Assembly: GCF_024400535.1 (NCBI RefSeq)
Contig: NZ_CP038800.1
Location: 558,001-622,000, forward strand
Reading direction: 5' to 3'
Source of the DNA: Treponema denticola
GTDB taxonomy: Bacteria > Spirochaetota > Spirochaetia > Treponematales > Treponemataceae
Length of the DNA stretch: 64,000 nt
Of this stretch, positions 17,242-26,293 are shown in pieces. Numbering within the stretch: the stretch's first letter is position 1; each line of letters begins with the position of its first letter. The notes beneath the pieces are model-generated. The model had not been told where the DNA came from. It searched no databases and saw nothing but the letters and a program-made list of their open reading frames with translations. A program made the position numbers and the translations under genes.

Positions 17242-18123
17242 ATGTCCTTTGAGGAGCTGCCGTCCCCTGCACAAGATTTGACCTTTGAGTCCTTTTTTCG
17301 GATTATTCAACAAAAATTAAAACTGGAAAGCTTAAGTACCGATGTCCTAAAGACTCTCGGCTTTTATACGAAAAAAGGAGAGTTTAATCATGCTGCTGCA
17401 TTATTTGCAGATAAAAATAACTTCTCCGGTATTGATATGGTTCGGTTCGGAGCCTCAATCAGCGAAATTTTAGATAGGGATATTTTGACAAATAAATCAA
17501 TCTTAGAAGAATATAATCAGGCAATTTTCTTTTTTGAAAAATATTATCAATATGAAAAAATTGAAGGAATGGAGCGGATTTTAATTGAACGCATACCGAT
17601 AGAAGCTTTCCGAGAAACTCTTGCTAATGCAATCGTTCATAGGGTCTGGGATATTCCGGCACATATTCGTATTGCTATGTACCCCGATAGAATAGAAATA
17701 TATTCCCCCGGCGGATTACCCTCAGGTATCAGCAAGGAAGAATATTTGAAGGGCTATATCTCCAGATTGCGGAATCCAATTATAGCCAATGTTTTTTTTA
17801 GATTACACCTAATAGAAATGTTTGGAACAGGTATCAAGCGTATCATGGACTGCTATGAAGAATATGAGGTAAAACCGATTTTTGATATTTCAGAAAACAA
17901 TATTTGTGTAACTCTTCCCGTTGTCGACCGAAAAAAAGAAGTAAATTCGGATGAAATGATTATTCTGGAAATTTTGTCAAAAGGAATACGATTATCCAGC
18001 AGTGAGCTGGTTTTAAAAAGCGGTTTTGGAAAGAATAAGGTTGTAAGACTTATCGGTTCTTTGCTTGAAAAAAACTATGTTCAAAAAGAAGGACGCGGCA
18101 GAGGCATAAAATATTATGTATAG
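17242..18123 (+). pseudogene. AlbA_2/HATPase-type regulator, 3' fragment
   Basis: Continues the gene broken at 15850. It contains the HATPase_c_4-type region (AFRETLANAIVHRVWDIPA; RIEIYSPGGLPSGISKEEYL; RLHLIEMFGTGIKRIMDCY) and a C-terminal winged-helix-like segment (SSSELVLKSGFGKNKVVRLI). GGGAG at 17232-17236, supplied at the IS border, lies 5 nt before ATG 17242, so this fragment could still be translated if transcription leaves the IS. Confidence 0.8.
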
Positions 18124-18165
18124 GGAACCTTGAAAAACTTCAGTTTTTTGAGGTTTTCCTTAGAT
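18124..18165 (+). terminator. Terminator after the broken regulator
   Basis: GGAACCTTGAAAAACT and AGTTTTTTGAGGTTTTCC can pair in a long imperfect stem around a two-base loop (18124-18159), followed by TTAGATTTCTTTTT. Confidence 0.6.
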
Positions 18166-18226
18166 TTCTTTTTAAAAAATTACTATTTCTTTCATCTATC
18201 TCGTACAATAATATTGAGAGGTGAAA

Positions 18227-19930
18227 ATGAAAAATCAAAATTTAAAAGGAAACGAAGAGTTGTACCGATTGGAGGATACGCCGGATGACCTTTATTGTCC
18301 CTTTGTCTGCGAGACCGATAATCCCGAATACAGTTTGGAAAAAACCGAAGATGCCGTTGCAGTTTGTGCAAAAAACGTTTTCGGTATTCCGTCGCTCTAT
18401 CCTTGGCAGAGGCTTGCAATAGCCAATATCTTAGATGCGGTTCACGCAGTGGAAGCCCGCATTGAAGCCGAACAAACCGAACTTAAAAATAAAGATGAGG
18501 AAGATTCGGACAAGGATGCAAAAACAAAATTGCTGCAAAAAATTAACTCAAACACCGAAGAAGAAAAAATAACGTCCCTTTACGATGAGGATGGAATTAT
18601 GCGGGGCAGGCAAATTATTCTCCTTCCCACAGGTGCCGGAAAATCTTTGTGCTTTCAAGTTCCTGCCCTCCTGCTGGACGGGCCTACAGTAATCATCTAT
18701 CCCCTCCTAGCCCTTATGAGCGATCAGTTTAGGCGAATGGCGGAGGGCGGACTTGAGCCTGTTATCTTTAAGGGCGGGCAAACTAAAGAAGAAAGAGAAG
18801 CCCAGCTTGCACGCATGGAAGGGAGTGACGGCAAACCTCCTGCAAAGCTCATAATCGCAAACCCCGAAGTTCTTTCAGGCGGAACTCTTATAGATAGGAT
18901 TGCAGCCTGCAATGTGGTTCACTTGGCAATAGACGAGGCGCACTGCGTTACCGAATGGGGAGACAGTTTTAGACCTGCCTATCTTGAACTTACAAACATA
19001 ATCAAAAAGCTTCATCCATTCGCCGTTTCAGCTTTTACGGCAACGGCGAGTCCTCCGGTTTTACAGCGTATAGCCGAAATTCTTTTTGAGGGCAGGGCTC
19101 ATTTGGTTCGAGGCGAATCGGATAGAACAAATATAATTTATTTTGTAAAGCATTGCAGGGTAAAAAATCCTGCCCTTCTTGAAGAGGTGCAAAAAAGGAA
19201 AAGACCTATGGTCATCTTTTGTTCCAGCCGAAAGGGAACTGAACAGACAGCTTCATTCTTACGGCTCCGCTTAAATGATGAAAATATAAGATTTTATCAT
19301 GCGGGTCTCGAAAGAGAAGAAAAAGCCGAAACAGAAAAATGGTTCCATGAACATAAAAGCGGTATACTGATATGTACTTGTGCTTGGGGGATGGGTGTCG
19401 ATAAGAAGGATGTTAAAACTGTAATTCACATGGATCCTTCTCCTACTGCCGAAGCCTATATTCAAGAAGCAGGAAGGGGCGGGCGTGACGGGAGCATTGC
19501 CGAAGCAGTTCTGCTATGGTCGCCTGCCGATAAAAAAAGGATAGAGCTTTTACCCGAAAAACAGCGTCTTAGGGCAGGAGTTCTTAAAGACTTTGCCGAA
19601 AGCGGAAAGTGCCGCAGGGCGGTTCTATTAAAGGCTCTCGGTGAAACAAGGGCAGAAGCTTCTAATCCTGATGAAGAAGTAATCGCCTGTTCGGGCTGCG
19701 ATATTTGTAATAAAACGGCGGTTCAATATCCCGAGGACGAAAAGCTTTTTATAAAACTTATAAAAGCAAATAAAAGAATTTTTACTCAAAATGAAGCTAT
19801 CGATTTTTTTTCTTCAAAGAAAACATTTTGGGAAGCCGGGGATGTAAAGCGTTTAAGTGCAGAGCTGCTTGAAGAGGGGCTTATCAAAAAACTGAAAACC
19901 CCTCTTTGGAAAGATAAGCTCAGTGTTTAG
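18227..19930 (+). CDS. RecQ-family ATP-dependent DNA helicase
   Basis: 567 residues. ATG 18227 follows GAGAGG at a good distance; a GTG six bases earlier is part of that site. Helicase motifs in order: Q-motif YPWQRLAI near residue 59, Walker A GAGKS (136-140), DEAH (236-239), SAFTATASPP, FCSSRKGTEQ, QEAGRGGRDG, and a zinc cluster CSGCDIC. An unusual charged segment of about 50 residues (about 78-128) is inserted between the Q-motif and Walker A. It lacks an obvious HRDC domain, so it is a short RecQ-like 3'-5' helicase for repair or recombination. Confidence 0.88.
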   Translation: MKNQNLKGNEELYRLEDTPDDLYCPFVCETDNPEYSLEKTEDAVAVCAKNVFGIPSLYPWQRLAIANILDAVHAVEARIEAEQTELKNKDEEDSDKDAKTKLLQKINSNTEEEKITSLYDEDGIMRGRQIILLPTGAGKSLCFQVPALLLDGPTVIIYPLLALMSDQFRRMAEGGLEPVIFKGGQTKEEREAQLARMEGSDGKPPAKLIIANPEVLSGGTLIDRIAACNVVHLAIDEAHCVTEWGDSFRPAYLELTNIIKKLHPFAVSAFTATASPPVLQRIAEILFEGRAHLVRGESDRTNIIYFVKHCRVKNPALLEEVQKRKRPMVIFCSSRKGTEQTASFLRLRLNDENIRFYHAGLEREEKAETEKWFHEHKSGILICTCAWGMGVDKKDVKTVIHMDPSPTAEAYIQEAGRGGRDGSIAEAVLLWSPADKKRIELLPEKQRLRAGVLKDFAESGKCRRAVLLKALGETRAEASNPDEEVIACSGCDICNKTAVQYPEDEKLFIKLIKANKRIFTQNEAIDFFSSKKTFWEAGDVKRLSAELLEEGLIKKLKTPLWKDKLSV

Positions 19931-19937
19931 ATTAAGT

Positions 19938-20513
19938 TTAAAAACTTTCTTCTAAACGGGCAAAATAAGCTTTAGGATGAGCACAGGCAGGACATTTTTC
20001 GGGAGCGTTTTTGCTGACCACGATAAAGCCGCAGTTTAAGCACTTCCATGTTGTCGGACTTTCTTGTACCCACATAGAATTCTCTTCGAGCCTTTTGATA
20101 AAGGCCTCATACCTTTCTGCATGGTATTTTTCGGCAACAGCGATGCTCTCCATAACGGCAGCGATTAAAGGAAAACCTTCTTCCCTTGCAGTTTTAGCAA
20201 ACTCCGGATACATGTGCTGCCATTCATGATTTTCACCGGCGGCCGCTTGCCTTAGATTTTCCAAAGTTGTGCCTACCACGCCTGCAGGTGCCGTAGCCGA
20301 AACGGTAACTTCTCCGCCTTCTAAAAAATTAAAAAGGCGTTTTGCATGTTCCCTTTCCTGCTCTGCCGTTTCGATAAAAATTCTTGCGATTTGCACAAAG
20401 CCTTCTTTTTCGGCCGTGCTTGCCCAAAATGTGTACTTATTACGAGCCTGAGACTCTCCGATAAAAGCCGAAAGAATGTTTTGTTCGGTCTTTGTTCCTT
20501 TTAATGATTGCAT
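19938..20513 (-). CDS. Rubrerythrin
   Basis: A 191-residue peroxide-reducing di-iron protein. The ferritin-like domain (about 1-145) has the iron-ligand motifs ESQARNKY, ETAEQEREHAKR and ESIAVAEKYHAERYEAF. The C-terminal rubredoxin-like domain has the CxxC pairs CLNCG and CPACAHPKAYF. In anaerobes it removes hydrogen peroxide using reduced rubredoxin or NADH-linked donors in the cytoplasm. AGGAGAAG precedes the ATG. It ends tail to tail with recQ, 7 nt apart, and no terminator was found. Confidence 0.95.
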   Translation of the reverse strand: MQSLKGTKTEQNILSAFIGESQARNKYTFWASTAEKEGFVQIARIFIETAEQEREHAKRLFNFLEGGEVTVSATAPAGVVGTTLENLRQAAAGENHEWQHMYPEFAKTAREEGFPLIAAVMESIAVAEKYHAERYEAFIKRLEENSMWVQESPTTWKCLNCGFIVVSKNAPEKCPACAHPKAYFARLEESF

Positions 20514-20676
20514 ACTCTTCTCCTATTAGTATAAAAGTGCCTAATGTTTTTAAAAAGGGGCACAGAGTAAAAACTCATTTTTTAAAAACAAAAGTCTATA
20601 TTTTAGTATAACTCTATTTTTAAAAGAGTAAAAGAGGGCAGTGCAAATAAATTATTGGCAATAAAATTTTATACTC

Positions 20677-20704
20677 TTGACATCTTTTATAAAGAATTTA
20701 TACT
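20677..20704 (+). promoter_or_regulatory. Strong promoter 7 nt from a start codon
   Basis: TTGACA (20677-20682), 16 bp, TATACT (20699-20704). ATG 20712 follows after 7 nt, and no Shine-Dalgarno is present, which points to a leaderless transcript. Confidence 0.65.
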
Positions 20705-20711
20705 TATTAAT

Positions 20712-21485
20712 ATGTATAAATTGATATTTACTTTTAATATTGCTCAACTTGTCTTATTCGGTGTCGGTTTGATTTGTTTTGTAGTACTGTTTTTTGTACC
20801 GGCCGGATACGGTAAAATGATAAATAAAAAATGGGGATTTTCCTTTAATAATAAAATTGCTTGGTTTATGATGGAAGTTCCTACACTGATTACTATGATT
20901 GTACTAATGTGTGTGTGGGCTAAACCTGAAAATTTTGTAAGAATTATAATCGGCCTTTTTTTTGTACTGCACTATGCCCAGCGTGTTCTGATATTCCCGT
21001 TTTTACTTAAGGGAAAAAGTAAGATGCCTCTTCTCATAGTTCTAATGGGTATTACTTTTAACACGATAAACACCTTTTTAATAGGTGCATGGCTTTTTTA
21101 CCTTTCACCTAAGAGTATGTATCAAGTTTCATGGCTCTATGATCCGCGTTTTATAATAGGAGTTCTTGTCTTTTTACTCGGAATGGCTATAAACATAGAT
21201 TCGGACAAGTATATACGCTCCTTACGAAAGCCCGGGGATAATTCTCATTATTTTCCGCATAAAAGAATGTATAAATATGTTTCAAGTGCCAATTATTTCG
21301 GCGAAATATTGGAATGGTTCGGGTTTGCTCTATTATCGTGGAGTTTTGTAGGCCTCTTGTTTGCTTTTTGGACTTGTGCAAACCTTGTTCCTAGGGCCTA
21401 TACTATAAATAAAAGATACAAGGAAGAATTTCCTGAAGAATTTGCAGCCTTAAAACCTAAGAGGGTATTTCCTTTTATATTTTAA
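20712..21485 (+). CDS. Membrane protein related to 3-oxo-5-alpha-steroid 4-dehydrogenases
   Basis: A 257-residue polytopic protein with about six or seven hydrophobic segments. The C-terminal part carries features of the steroid 5-alpha-reductase/isoprenylcysteine methyltransferase-like fold: NIDSDKYIRSLRKPGDNSHYFPHKRMYKYVSSANYFGEILEWFGFALLS and NLVPRAYTINKRYKEEFPEEF. Eukaryotic members reduce a double bond next to a carbonyl with NADPH. The bacterial substrate is not known and may be a polyprenyl or lipid compound. ATG 20712 is used rather than an in-frame TTG at 20655 because a promoter lies between them. Confidence 0.7.
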   Translation: MYKLIFTFNIAQLVLFGVGLICFVVLFFVPAGYGKMINKKWGFSFNNKIAWFMMEVPTLITMIVLMCVWAKPENFVRIIIGLFFVLHYAQRVLIFPFLLKGKSKMPLLIVLMGITFNTINTFLIGAWLFYLSPKSMYQVSWLYDPRFIIGVLVFLLGMAINIDSDKYIRSLRKPGDNSHYFPHKRMYKYVSSANYFGEILEWFGFALLSWSFVGLLFAFWTCANLVPRAYTINKRYKEEFPEEFAALKPKRVFPFIF

Positions 21486-21497
21486 AAGAACTCTATC

Positions 21498-21526
21498 TTG
21501 AAAAAATCTTTAAAATTCTTTATGGT
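21498..21526 (+). promoter_or_regulatory. Likely promoter of the PQQ/P83/transporter operon
   Basis: TTGAAA (21498-21503), 17 bp, TATGGT (21521-21526), 23 nt before ATG 21550. Confidence 0.45.
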
Positions 21527-21549
21527 ATTAGTATTATTTTAGTAAGGCT

Positions 21550-23190
21550 ATGAAAAAACGGATTTTTTTTATCTTTTTAATTTTTTTTATATTTTCGTTT
21601 CATCTGCCGGCCCAAAGTCTTGAAGCCTACTGGACCTTGGTTTTTGCCGGAAAGAATATTACCATGCCTGTTTTTTGGAACGGAAATATTTATACGGCCG
21701 GAGATGATAGGGCTTTAAACTGCATTACTTCTCAAGGTACTTTTTTATGGCGTAGAAATACAAGTGAATTTCCAAGTGAGTTTTTATCTGTTTCTCAAGC
21801 AGGAATAGTTTTTATGGTTACTGCAAAAGGAAATATCGAAGCCTTTTCTTCTCAAGGAATGCCTCTTTGGACTTATCCTCTAAAGAAAAAAACGATTTTT
21901 CCTATACACACTGCGAGAGACGGACGCCTATTTATTATCCAAGATGACAACATAATCTGCCTCACATCTTCAGGGAAATTAAAGTGGTCTCTTCCTCTTG
22001 TTTCTCCTCCCATATCACAGCCTGCCGAAACAGGCTCCAAAGATATAGTTTTGATTTTAAAATCCGGAGATTTCTTGCGCATTTCTATCTTCGGTTCTAT
22101 TGTAGAACAGTACCGTCTTAAAAAGACTGTTTCAGCCATAGGAGAAGCTCCTAATGGTTATATCCTTGCCTGTACCGACGGTTCAATTTCCTATTATAAA
22201 ATAGGCGGAGGTTCCGAAGCTGTTTGGCAGGGATTTGAATCTGAAATATGTAAAAATATTTTTTATAAAAACGGAAAAGCTCTATATATGTTTGAGAACG
22301 GCAGGATTGCATGTAAAGATCTTAATTCCAATGAGCTGATTTGGGAAGAAAAGACTTCGGGTAGTTTTAAAGATGGTGTAAAGTGCTATGCTATAGGGAA
22401 CGAATTCAATATTACTTCAAAGGGCTTCGGATGCCTTATTACCGATAAGGGGAGAATCAAGTGGGAAAAAAAGATTCCTGAAACGCTATTTTTTCCTATC
22501 ATAACCGAAAACGGGCTTTTGGTTGGAATAACTAACGAAATTTTAAATGCCTATAGAGTTGAAACAAAGCTTTTACGGAAAGGGACAAAACGAAGTGCCA
22601 CCGATAAGTTTTATTCGATTGTACAGGATGACGATAAGGGTAAAGATGATCTTCCCTTTTTTATTGAATATTCAACAATAGATGAACTTTTAGAAGTTAT
22701 AAAAAAAGATATTGAGGATGGGACGGTCGGTGAAAAAGAACCCCGCTATGCTTTTCAACTAAAAACAATATTAGAAAATAAAAGAAAGGCAGCCTATTTT
22801 TCTCAAGATTTTAATCCTCTTGACAGAGCAAGGGCTGCGGAGCTTTTAGGCAGGCTTGGCTCCTATGAGTATCTTGATATTCTTTTAGATGAAATTTACC
22901 GTATAGATGACCCTGATGTGCTTGCCGGTATTTTAAGAGGTGTAGAACAATTAGCTTATGATCCGGATGACAGAACGATGGAAGGTATCCGATATATTAT
23001 GAATAAGGCAAAATATAATGATATCGGTCTTATGACGGCAGCTTGCGATTGTTTAACTGCATTGATGCGCTTTGGTGAACAAGAAACAACTCAAGCTGCT
23101 ATTTCAAGCCTTTTTTATATAGTAAAGGGGCCTTATTCCAATATTATTCAAAATTATGCAAGACAAAAACTAAAAAATATAGTAAAATAG
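21550..23190 (+). CDS. Exported PQQ-like beta-propeller protein with C-terminal HEAT-like repeats
   Basis: 546 residues. Signal peptide at 1-22 (hydrophobic, ending HLPAQ). Residues about 25-345 hold propeller blades of the PQQ/WD type, such as NGNIYTAGDDRALNCITSQGTFLWRR, KGNIEAFSSQGMPLWTYPL and DDNIICLTSSGKLKWSLPL. After a linker, residues about 420-545 form HEAT-like helices (RAAELLGRLGSYEYLDILL; CLTALMRFGEQETTQAAISS). No catalytic residues were recognised. It is likely a periplasmic binding or scaffold protein, co-transcribed with the P83/100 gene 20 nt downstream. Confidence 0.8.
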   Translation: MKKRIFFIFLIFFIFSFHLPAQSLEAYWTLVFAGKNITMPVFWNGNIYTAGDDRALNCITSQGTFLWRRNTSEFPSEFLSVSQAGIVFMVTAKGNIEAFSSQGMPLWTYPLKKKTIFPIHTARDGRLFIIQDDNIICLTSSGKLKWSLPLVSPPISQPAETGSKDIVLILKSGDFLRISIFGSIVEQYRLKKTVSAIGEAPNGYILACTDGSISYYKIGGGSEAVWQGFESEICKNIFYKNGKALYMFENGRIACKDLNSNELIWEEKTSGSFKDGVKCYAIGNEFNITSKGFGCLITDKGRIKWEKKIPETLFFPIITENGLLVGITNEILNAYRVETKLLRKGTKRSATDKFYSIVQDDDKGKDDLPFFIEYSTIDELLEVIKKDIEDGTVGEKEPRYAFQLKTILENKRKAAYFSQDFNPLDRARAAELLGRLGSYEYLDILLDEIYRIDDPDVLAGILRGVEQLAYDPDDRTMEGIRYIMNKAKYNDIGLMTAACDCLTALMRFGEQETTQAAISSLFYIVKGPYSNIIQNYARQKLKNIVK

Positions 23191-23210
23191 GAAGAACGGA
23201 GGATTTACTT

Positions 23211-24902
23211 ATGAGAAAGCTATTGTTTTTTTCGTTTTTTACACTTATGTTAATTTTTTCAGGTTTTGCAATTGAGGTTGACAAGCCTGAAATTAATTCC
23301 GTAAAAAATGAAAGCATAGAGTTTATTAACTACGCCGGTCCGCATGATGTTGTCGATAGTGTTGACACAATTCGAAGCATAGGCTCTAATCTTGCAGGAG
23401 CCGTAAAATCAGGCCGTGCAGGGGACATGAATAGGTATTCTATTATTCATTGTGTTGATGCTGCAGTAAAAGAAGGTTTTGATGCCGATATTTTTATTAT
23501 CGGAAAAGATGCCGGTGTTGATCATATTAATAATGTACGGTTGATCATAGCAGGATATTTGAGCTCTGCTTACGGATATTCTCAAAAAGACGCAGCAACT
23601 TTGGCTCACTTTGTTACAATATACAATGCCGTTTATCGCGGAAATATGGACTTTTTTAATAAAAAGTATAAGTCTATTGTAACAAAAAATCTGTCGAAGG
23701 ATAAGGCCGGTATAGCTTTACGCTACGATCAATGGGCAGGACAAACCCAGATAGTTATTCCTCTTACAGATCAAAAATATGCCGGAACTATAAGTACGGT
23801 AGATACAACTTCAATTTCCGATAAAAAAGTAGTCGAAAAGATGAAAGAGGATAAGGACAAGGATATTGAAAAGCGTAAAGATATGGTTGATCTAAAGGAA
23901 CGGGAAAGTGCTGAAGCTGCCAAGCGTGCAGAGATTGCAAAAAAAGAAGCCGACAAACAGCAAAAAGAAGCTGATGCTAAAAAGAAGGAAGCCGATACAA
24001 AGCAAAAAGCCGCTGAAAAGCAAAAGAAAGAAACTGAGCAAAAGCAAAAAGAGGCTAAAAAAGCTGAAGAAAAGGCAGCAACAACAGGTAAACCTGAAGA
24101 TAAAAAAGTAGCTGAAGAAAAGAAAAAAGAAGTTGAAAAGTCCCAAAAAGAAACCGAAAAGAAGACTGAAGAAGCTAAAAAGGCTAAGGAAGAAGCCGAT
24201 GAGAAGCAAAAGAAAGCCGATGAGACTAAAAAAGAGGTAAAAGAAGAGAAAAAAATAGCCGAGAAAAAGGCAGAAGAAGCTCAAACCGATAGAAAGGATA
24301 TTGCCTCGGATACCCAAAAAATTATTGAAGAGAAAAAGGCTGAAAAAAAAGCTGAAGGAGATGCTGCTATTGCCTCAGCAATTCCGGGCTACGGTTTGAA
24401 GGTTGTAGACGAATCTAAAATGCTTTCGGAGCTCGTTCTTTTAGATCTTAAGACGGAAGAAGAGCTTAGAACTTCAGGAATTGATACAATCAGAGGAAGA
24501 AACCTTCACATTATCGGTAAGAATTTAATGGCAATAGCCGGTACAAAGTCGGGTAATGCCGTAATAGCTCTTGTGCTTATTGATGCAAAATCTTTAGAAA
24601 TTGTTAAACAAAGCAATGAGAATATTGCAGCAGAAAGTGTTTTGGTTAAAAACGGAAATGATTATTATGCGGTTATTGACAGCAACGGTAAATACTATAT
24701 AGGCCGATATAATGAAAATCTTGAGCTTCAAGCTAAGTCTGCAGTGCAGGTATTGCCCTATACTCCAATAACAATCAGCGATCGAGGTTTATTAATTCAA
24801 GACAATACTAATTCTATACGTTTATTAAAGTTGACGGATTTAACAAATATAGTAATTTCGGAAGATAAAGTCGAAAAACCTTTTGATAAAAAAGATCTTT
24901 AA
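23211..24902 (+). CDS. P83/100-family antigen
   Basis: 563 residues, preceded by CGGAGG. A signal peptide (1-21) leads to a domain at about 22-195 typical of spirochaete P83/100 antigens (EFINYAGPHDVVDSVDTIR; GYLSSAYGYSQKDAATLAHF; IALRYDQWAGQTQIVIPL). Residues about 215-390 are an extreme Lys/Glu/Ala-rich coiled coil with repeats such as KKEADTKQKAAEKQKKE. A C-terminal domain of beta character follows (about 400-563). It is probably periplasmic or envelope-associated; the molecular role is unknown. The low-complexity coil creates long spurious open frames on other strands. Confidence 0.9.
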   Translation: MRKLLFFSFFTLMLIFSGFAIEVDKPEINSVKNESIEFINYAGPHDVVDSVDTIRSIGSNLAGAVKSGRAGDMNRYSIIHCVDAAVKEGFDADIFIIGKDAGVDHINNVRLIIAGYLSSAYGYSQKDAATLAHFVTIYNAVYRGNMDFFNKKYKSIVTKNLSKDKAGIALRYDQWAGQTQIVIPLTDQKYAGTISTVDTTSISDKKVVEKMKEDKDKDIEKRKDMVDLKERESAEAAKRAEIAKKEADKQQKEADAKKKEADTKQKAAEKQKKETEQKQKEAKKAEEKAATTGKPEDKKVAEEKKKEVEKSQKETEKKTEEAKKAKEEADEKQKKADETKKEVKEEKKIAEKKAEEAQTDRKDIASDTQKIIEEKKAEKKAEGDAAIASAIPGYGLKVVDESKMLSELVLLDLKTEEELRTSGIDTIRGRNLHIIGKNLMAIAGTKSGNAVIALVLIDAKSLEIVKQSNENIAAESVLVKNGNDYYAVIDSNGKYYIGRYNENLELQAKSAVQVLPYTPITISDRGLLIQDNTNSIRLLKLTDLTNIVISEDKVEKPFDKKDL

Positions 24903-24917
24903 ACGGAGGAAGATTTT

Positions 24918-26222
24918 ATGGTAAATGAAAAGAAAAAGTATCAAATTTTTGGCATGCCGCTCACACTTTTCGGCATTATTTCGGCAGTTGTAATTGCTGC
25001 CATATGGTGGAATAAGCTGCCCGGCGGAATGATAGGAGCCCTTCTTTTGATGATGGTACTTGGTGAAGTACTAAACATTATCGGAGATAACACTCCTATA
25101 GTAAAAACATTCTTTGGAGGAGGGCCGATCGTAATTATCTTTGCATCCAGCGCCCTTGCTTATTATAATGTTTTGCCCGAAGGAATTTTAAAAAATACTT
25201 CGACCTTTATGAAAAGCGGAGGTTTTTTAGACTTTTACATTGCAGCCCTTATCACAGGTTCTATCCTGGGAATGGACAGAAAGCTTTTAATTAAAGCTGC
25301 TATACGCTACTTCCCGTGTATTATAGGCTCTGTTGCAGCAGCATTGGTTTTGGTTGCACTAGGAGCTCCTATTTTTGGAATGAAGGCAACGGAAGCTATA
25401 GCTTATGTCGGTATTCCAATCATGGGCGGAGGTATGGGGGCCGGAGCCGTTCCGATCTCCCAAGTATTTTCATCCGCATTGAAAATTCCCACAGAGCAAA
25501 TCTTATCTAAGCTTGTACCGGCAGTAGCTCTCGGTAATGCTCTTGCAATAGTTGCCGGAGGTGTACTAGATAAACTCGGTAAGGTTAAACCCTCTTGGAC
25601 AGGAAACGGACAGCTTCTTGCAAGCGGAACATTTGAAGTTCCTAATGATGAAGAACTTCAAAGGCATTTTTCTTTGCAGGAGTTCGGAATTGCTATCGTT
25701 ATTGCAACAGCCTTCTTTACATGGGGAAATATAGTATCTAACCTATTTAAACTTATCGGCGTAAATATCCACACCTATGCTTGGATGATTATAAGCGTTG
25801 CTGTTGTAAAAGCTGTAAATATCTTGCCCAAAAACTTTGAAAATGCTTGCGCTCTTTGGTATAAATTCGTCGCAAAAAACTTTACCGCAGCCCTCTTGGT
25901 CGGTATAGGTATTGCATATACAAACCTTGGCGATATTATCGGAGCATTCAGCATTTCTTATGTTGTACTTGTTCTCTTGGTTGTAATCGGTGCAATTATC
26001 GGTGCCGGAATTATAGGAAAACTTGTAGGCTTTTATCCTATTGAAGCTGCTATCACTGCAGGTCTTTGTATGGCAAACATGGGAGGAACTGGAGACGTTG
26101 CCGTTCTTACGGCTTCAAAGCGCATGGAACTCATGCCCTTTGCTCAAATCTCATCCCGCTTGGGAGGTGCATTTATAATCCTGCTTGCCTCGTTCTTAGT
26201 CCCGCTGTTTTTCGGCGGCTAA
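24918..26222 (+). CDS. 2-hydroxycarboxylate transporter (CitS/MaeN-type)
   Basis: 434 residues with about eleven membrane segments. The two re-entrant loop motifs of the 2HCT family are visible: GIPIMGGGMGAGAVPISQ near residues 165-182 and NMGGTGDVAVLTASKRMELMPFAQI near 382-406. The family moves citrate, malate or similar hydroxy acids with sodium ions or protons, or in exchange for lactate. GGAGG precedes the ATG, and 15 nt separate it from the P83/100 gene, so it ends the operon. The substrate cannot be fixed from sequence. Confidence 0.92.
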   Translation: MVNEKKKYQIFGMPLTLFGIISAVVIAAIWWNKLPGGMIGALLLMMVLGEVLNIIGDNTPIVKTFFGGGPIVIIFASSALAYYNVLPEGILKNTSTFMKSGGFLDFYIAALITGSILGMDRKLLIKAAIRYFPCIIGSVAAALVLVALGAPIFGMKATEAIAYVGIPIMGGGMGAGAVPISQVFSSALKIPTEQILSKLVPAVALGNALAIVAGGVLDKLGKVKPSWTGNGQLLASGTFEVPNDEELQRHFSLQEFGIAIVIATAFFTWGNIVSNLFKLIGVNIHTYAWMIISVAVVKAVNILPKNFENACALWYKFVAKNFTAALLVGIGIAYTNLGDIIGAFSISYVVLVLLVVIGAIIGAGIIGKLVGFYPIEAAITAGLCMANMGGTGDVAVLTASKRMELMPFAQISSRLGGAFIILLASFLVPLFFGG

Positions 26223-26245
26223 TAAGGTTAAGTTGTTATAAAAAA

Positions 26246-26286
26246 AACCTCCTGATCCTTAAAGGACTCAAGGAGGTTTTTTCTAT
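26246..26286. terminator. Terminator between convergent genes
   Basis: AAACCTCCT (26246-26254) pairs with AGGAGGTTT with an inner CCTT/AAGG stem, and is flanked by A and T runs, so it can work both ways. It shares the sequence AAACCTCCTGATCCTTA with the terminator at 32334. Confidence 0.8.
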
Positions 26287-26293
26287 GCTTTAA

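Noticed and set aside
23940-24300. Tandem DNA repeat in the P83/100 gene as a phase-variable tract
   Set aside because: The KKEA-type repeats are imperfect at DNA level and have no fixed unit length, so slippage control is unlikely.
23892-24317. Long minus-strand open frame with runs of Phe, Leu and Ser
   Set aside because: It is the complement of the Lys/Glu-rich coiled coil of the P83/100 gene and has no start signal of its own.
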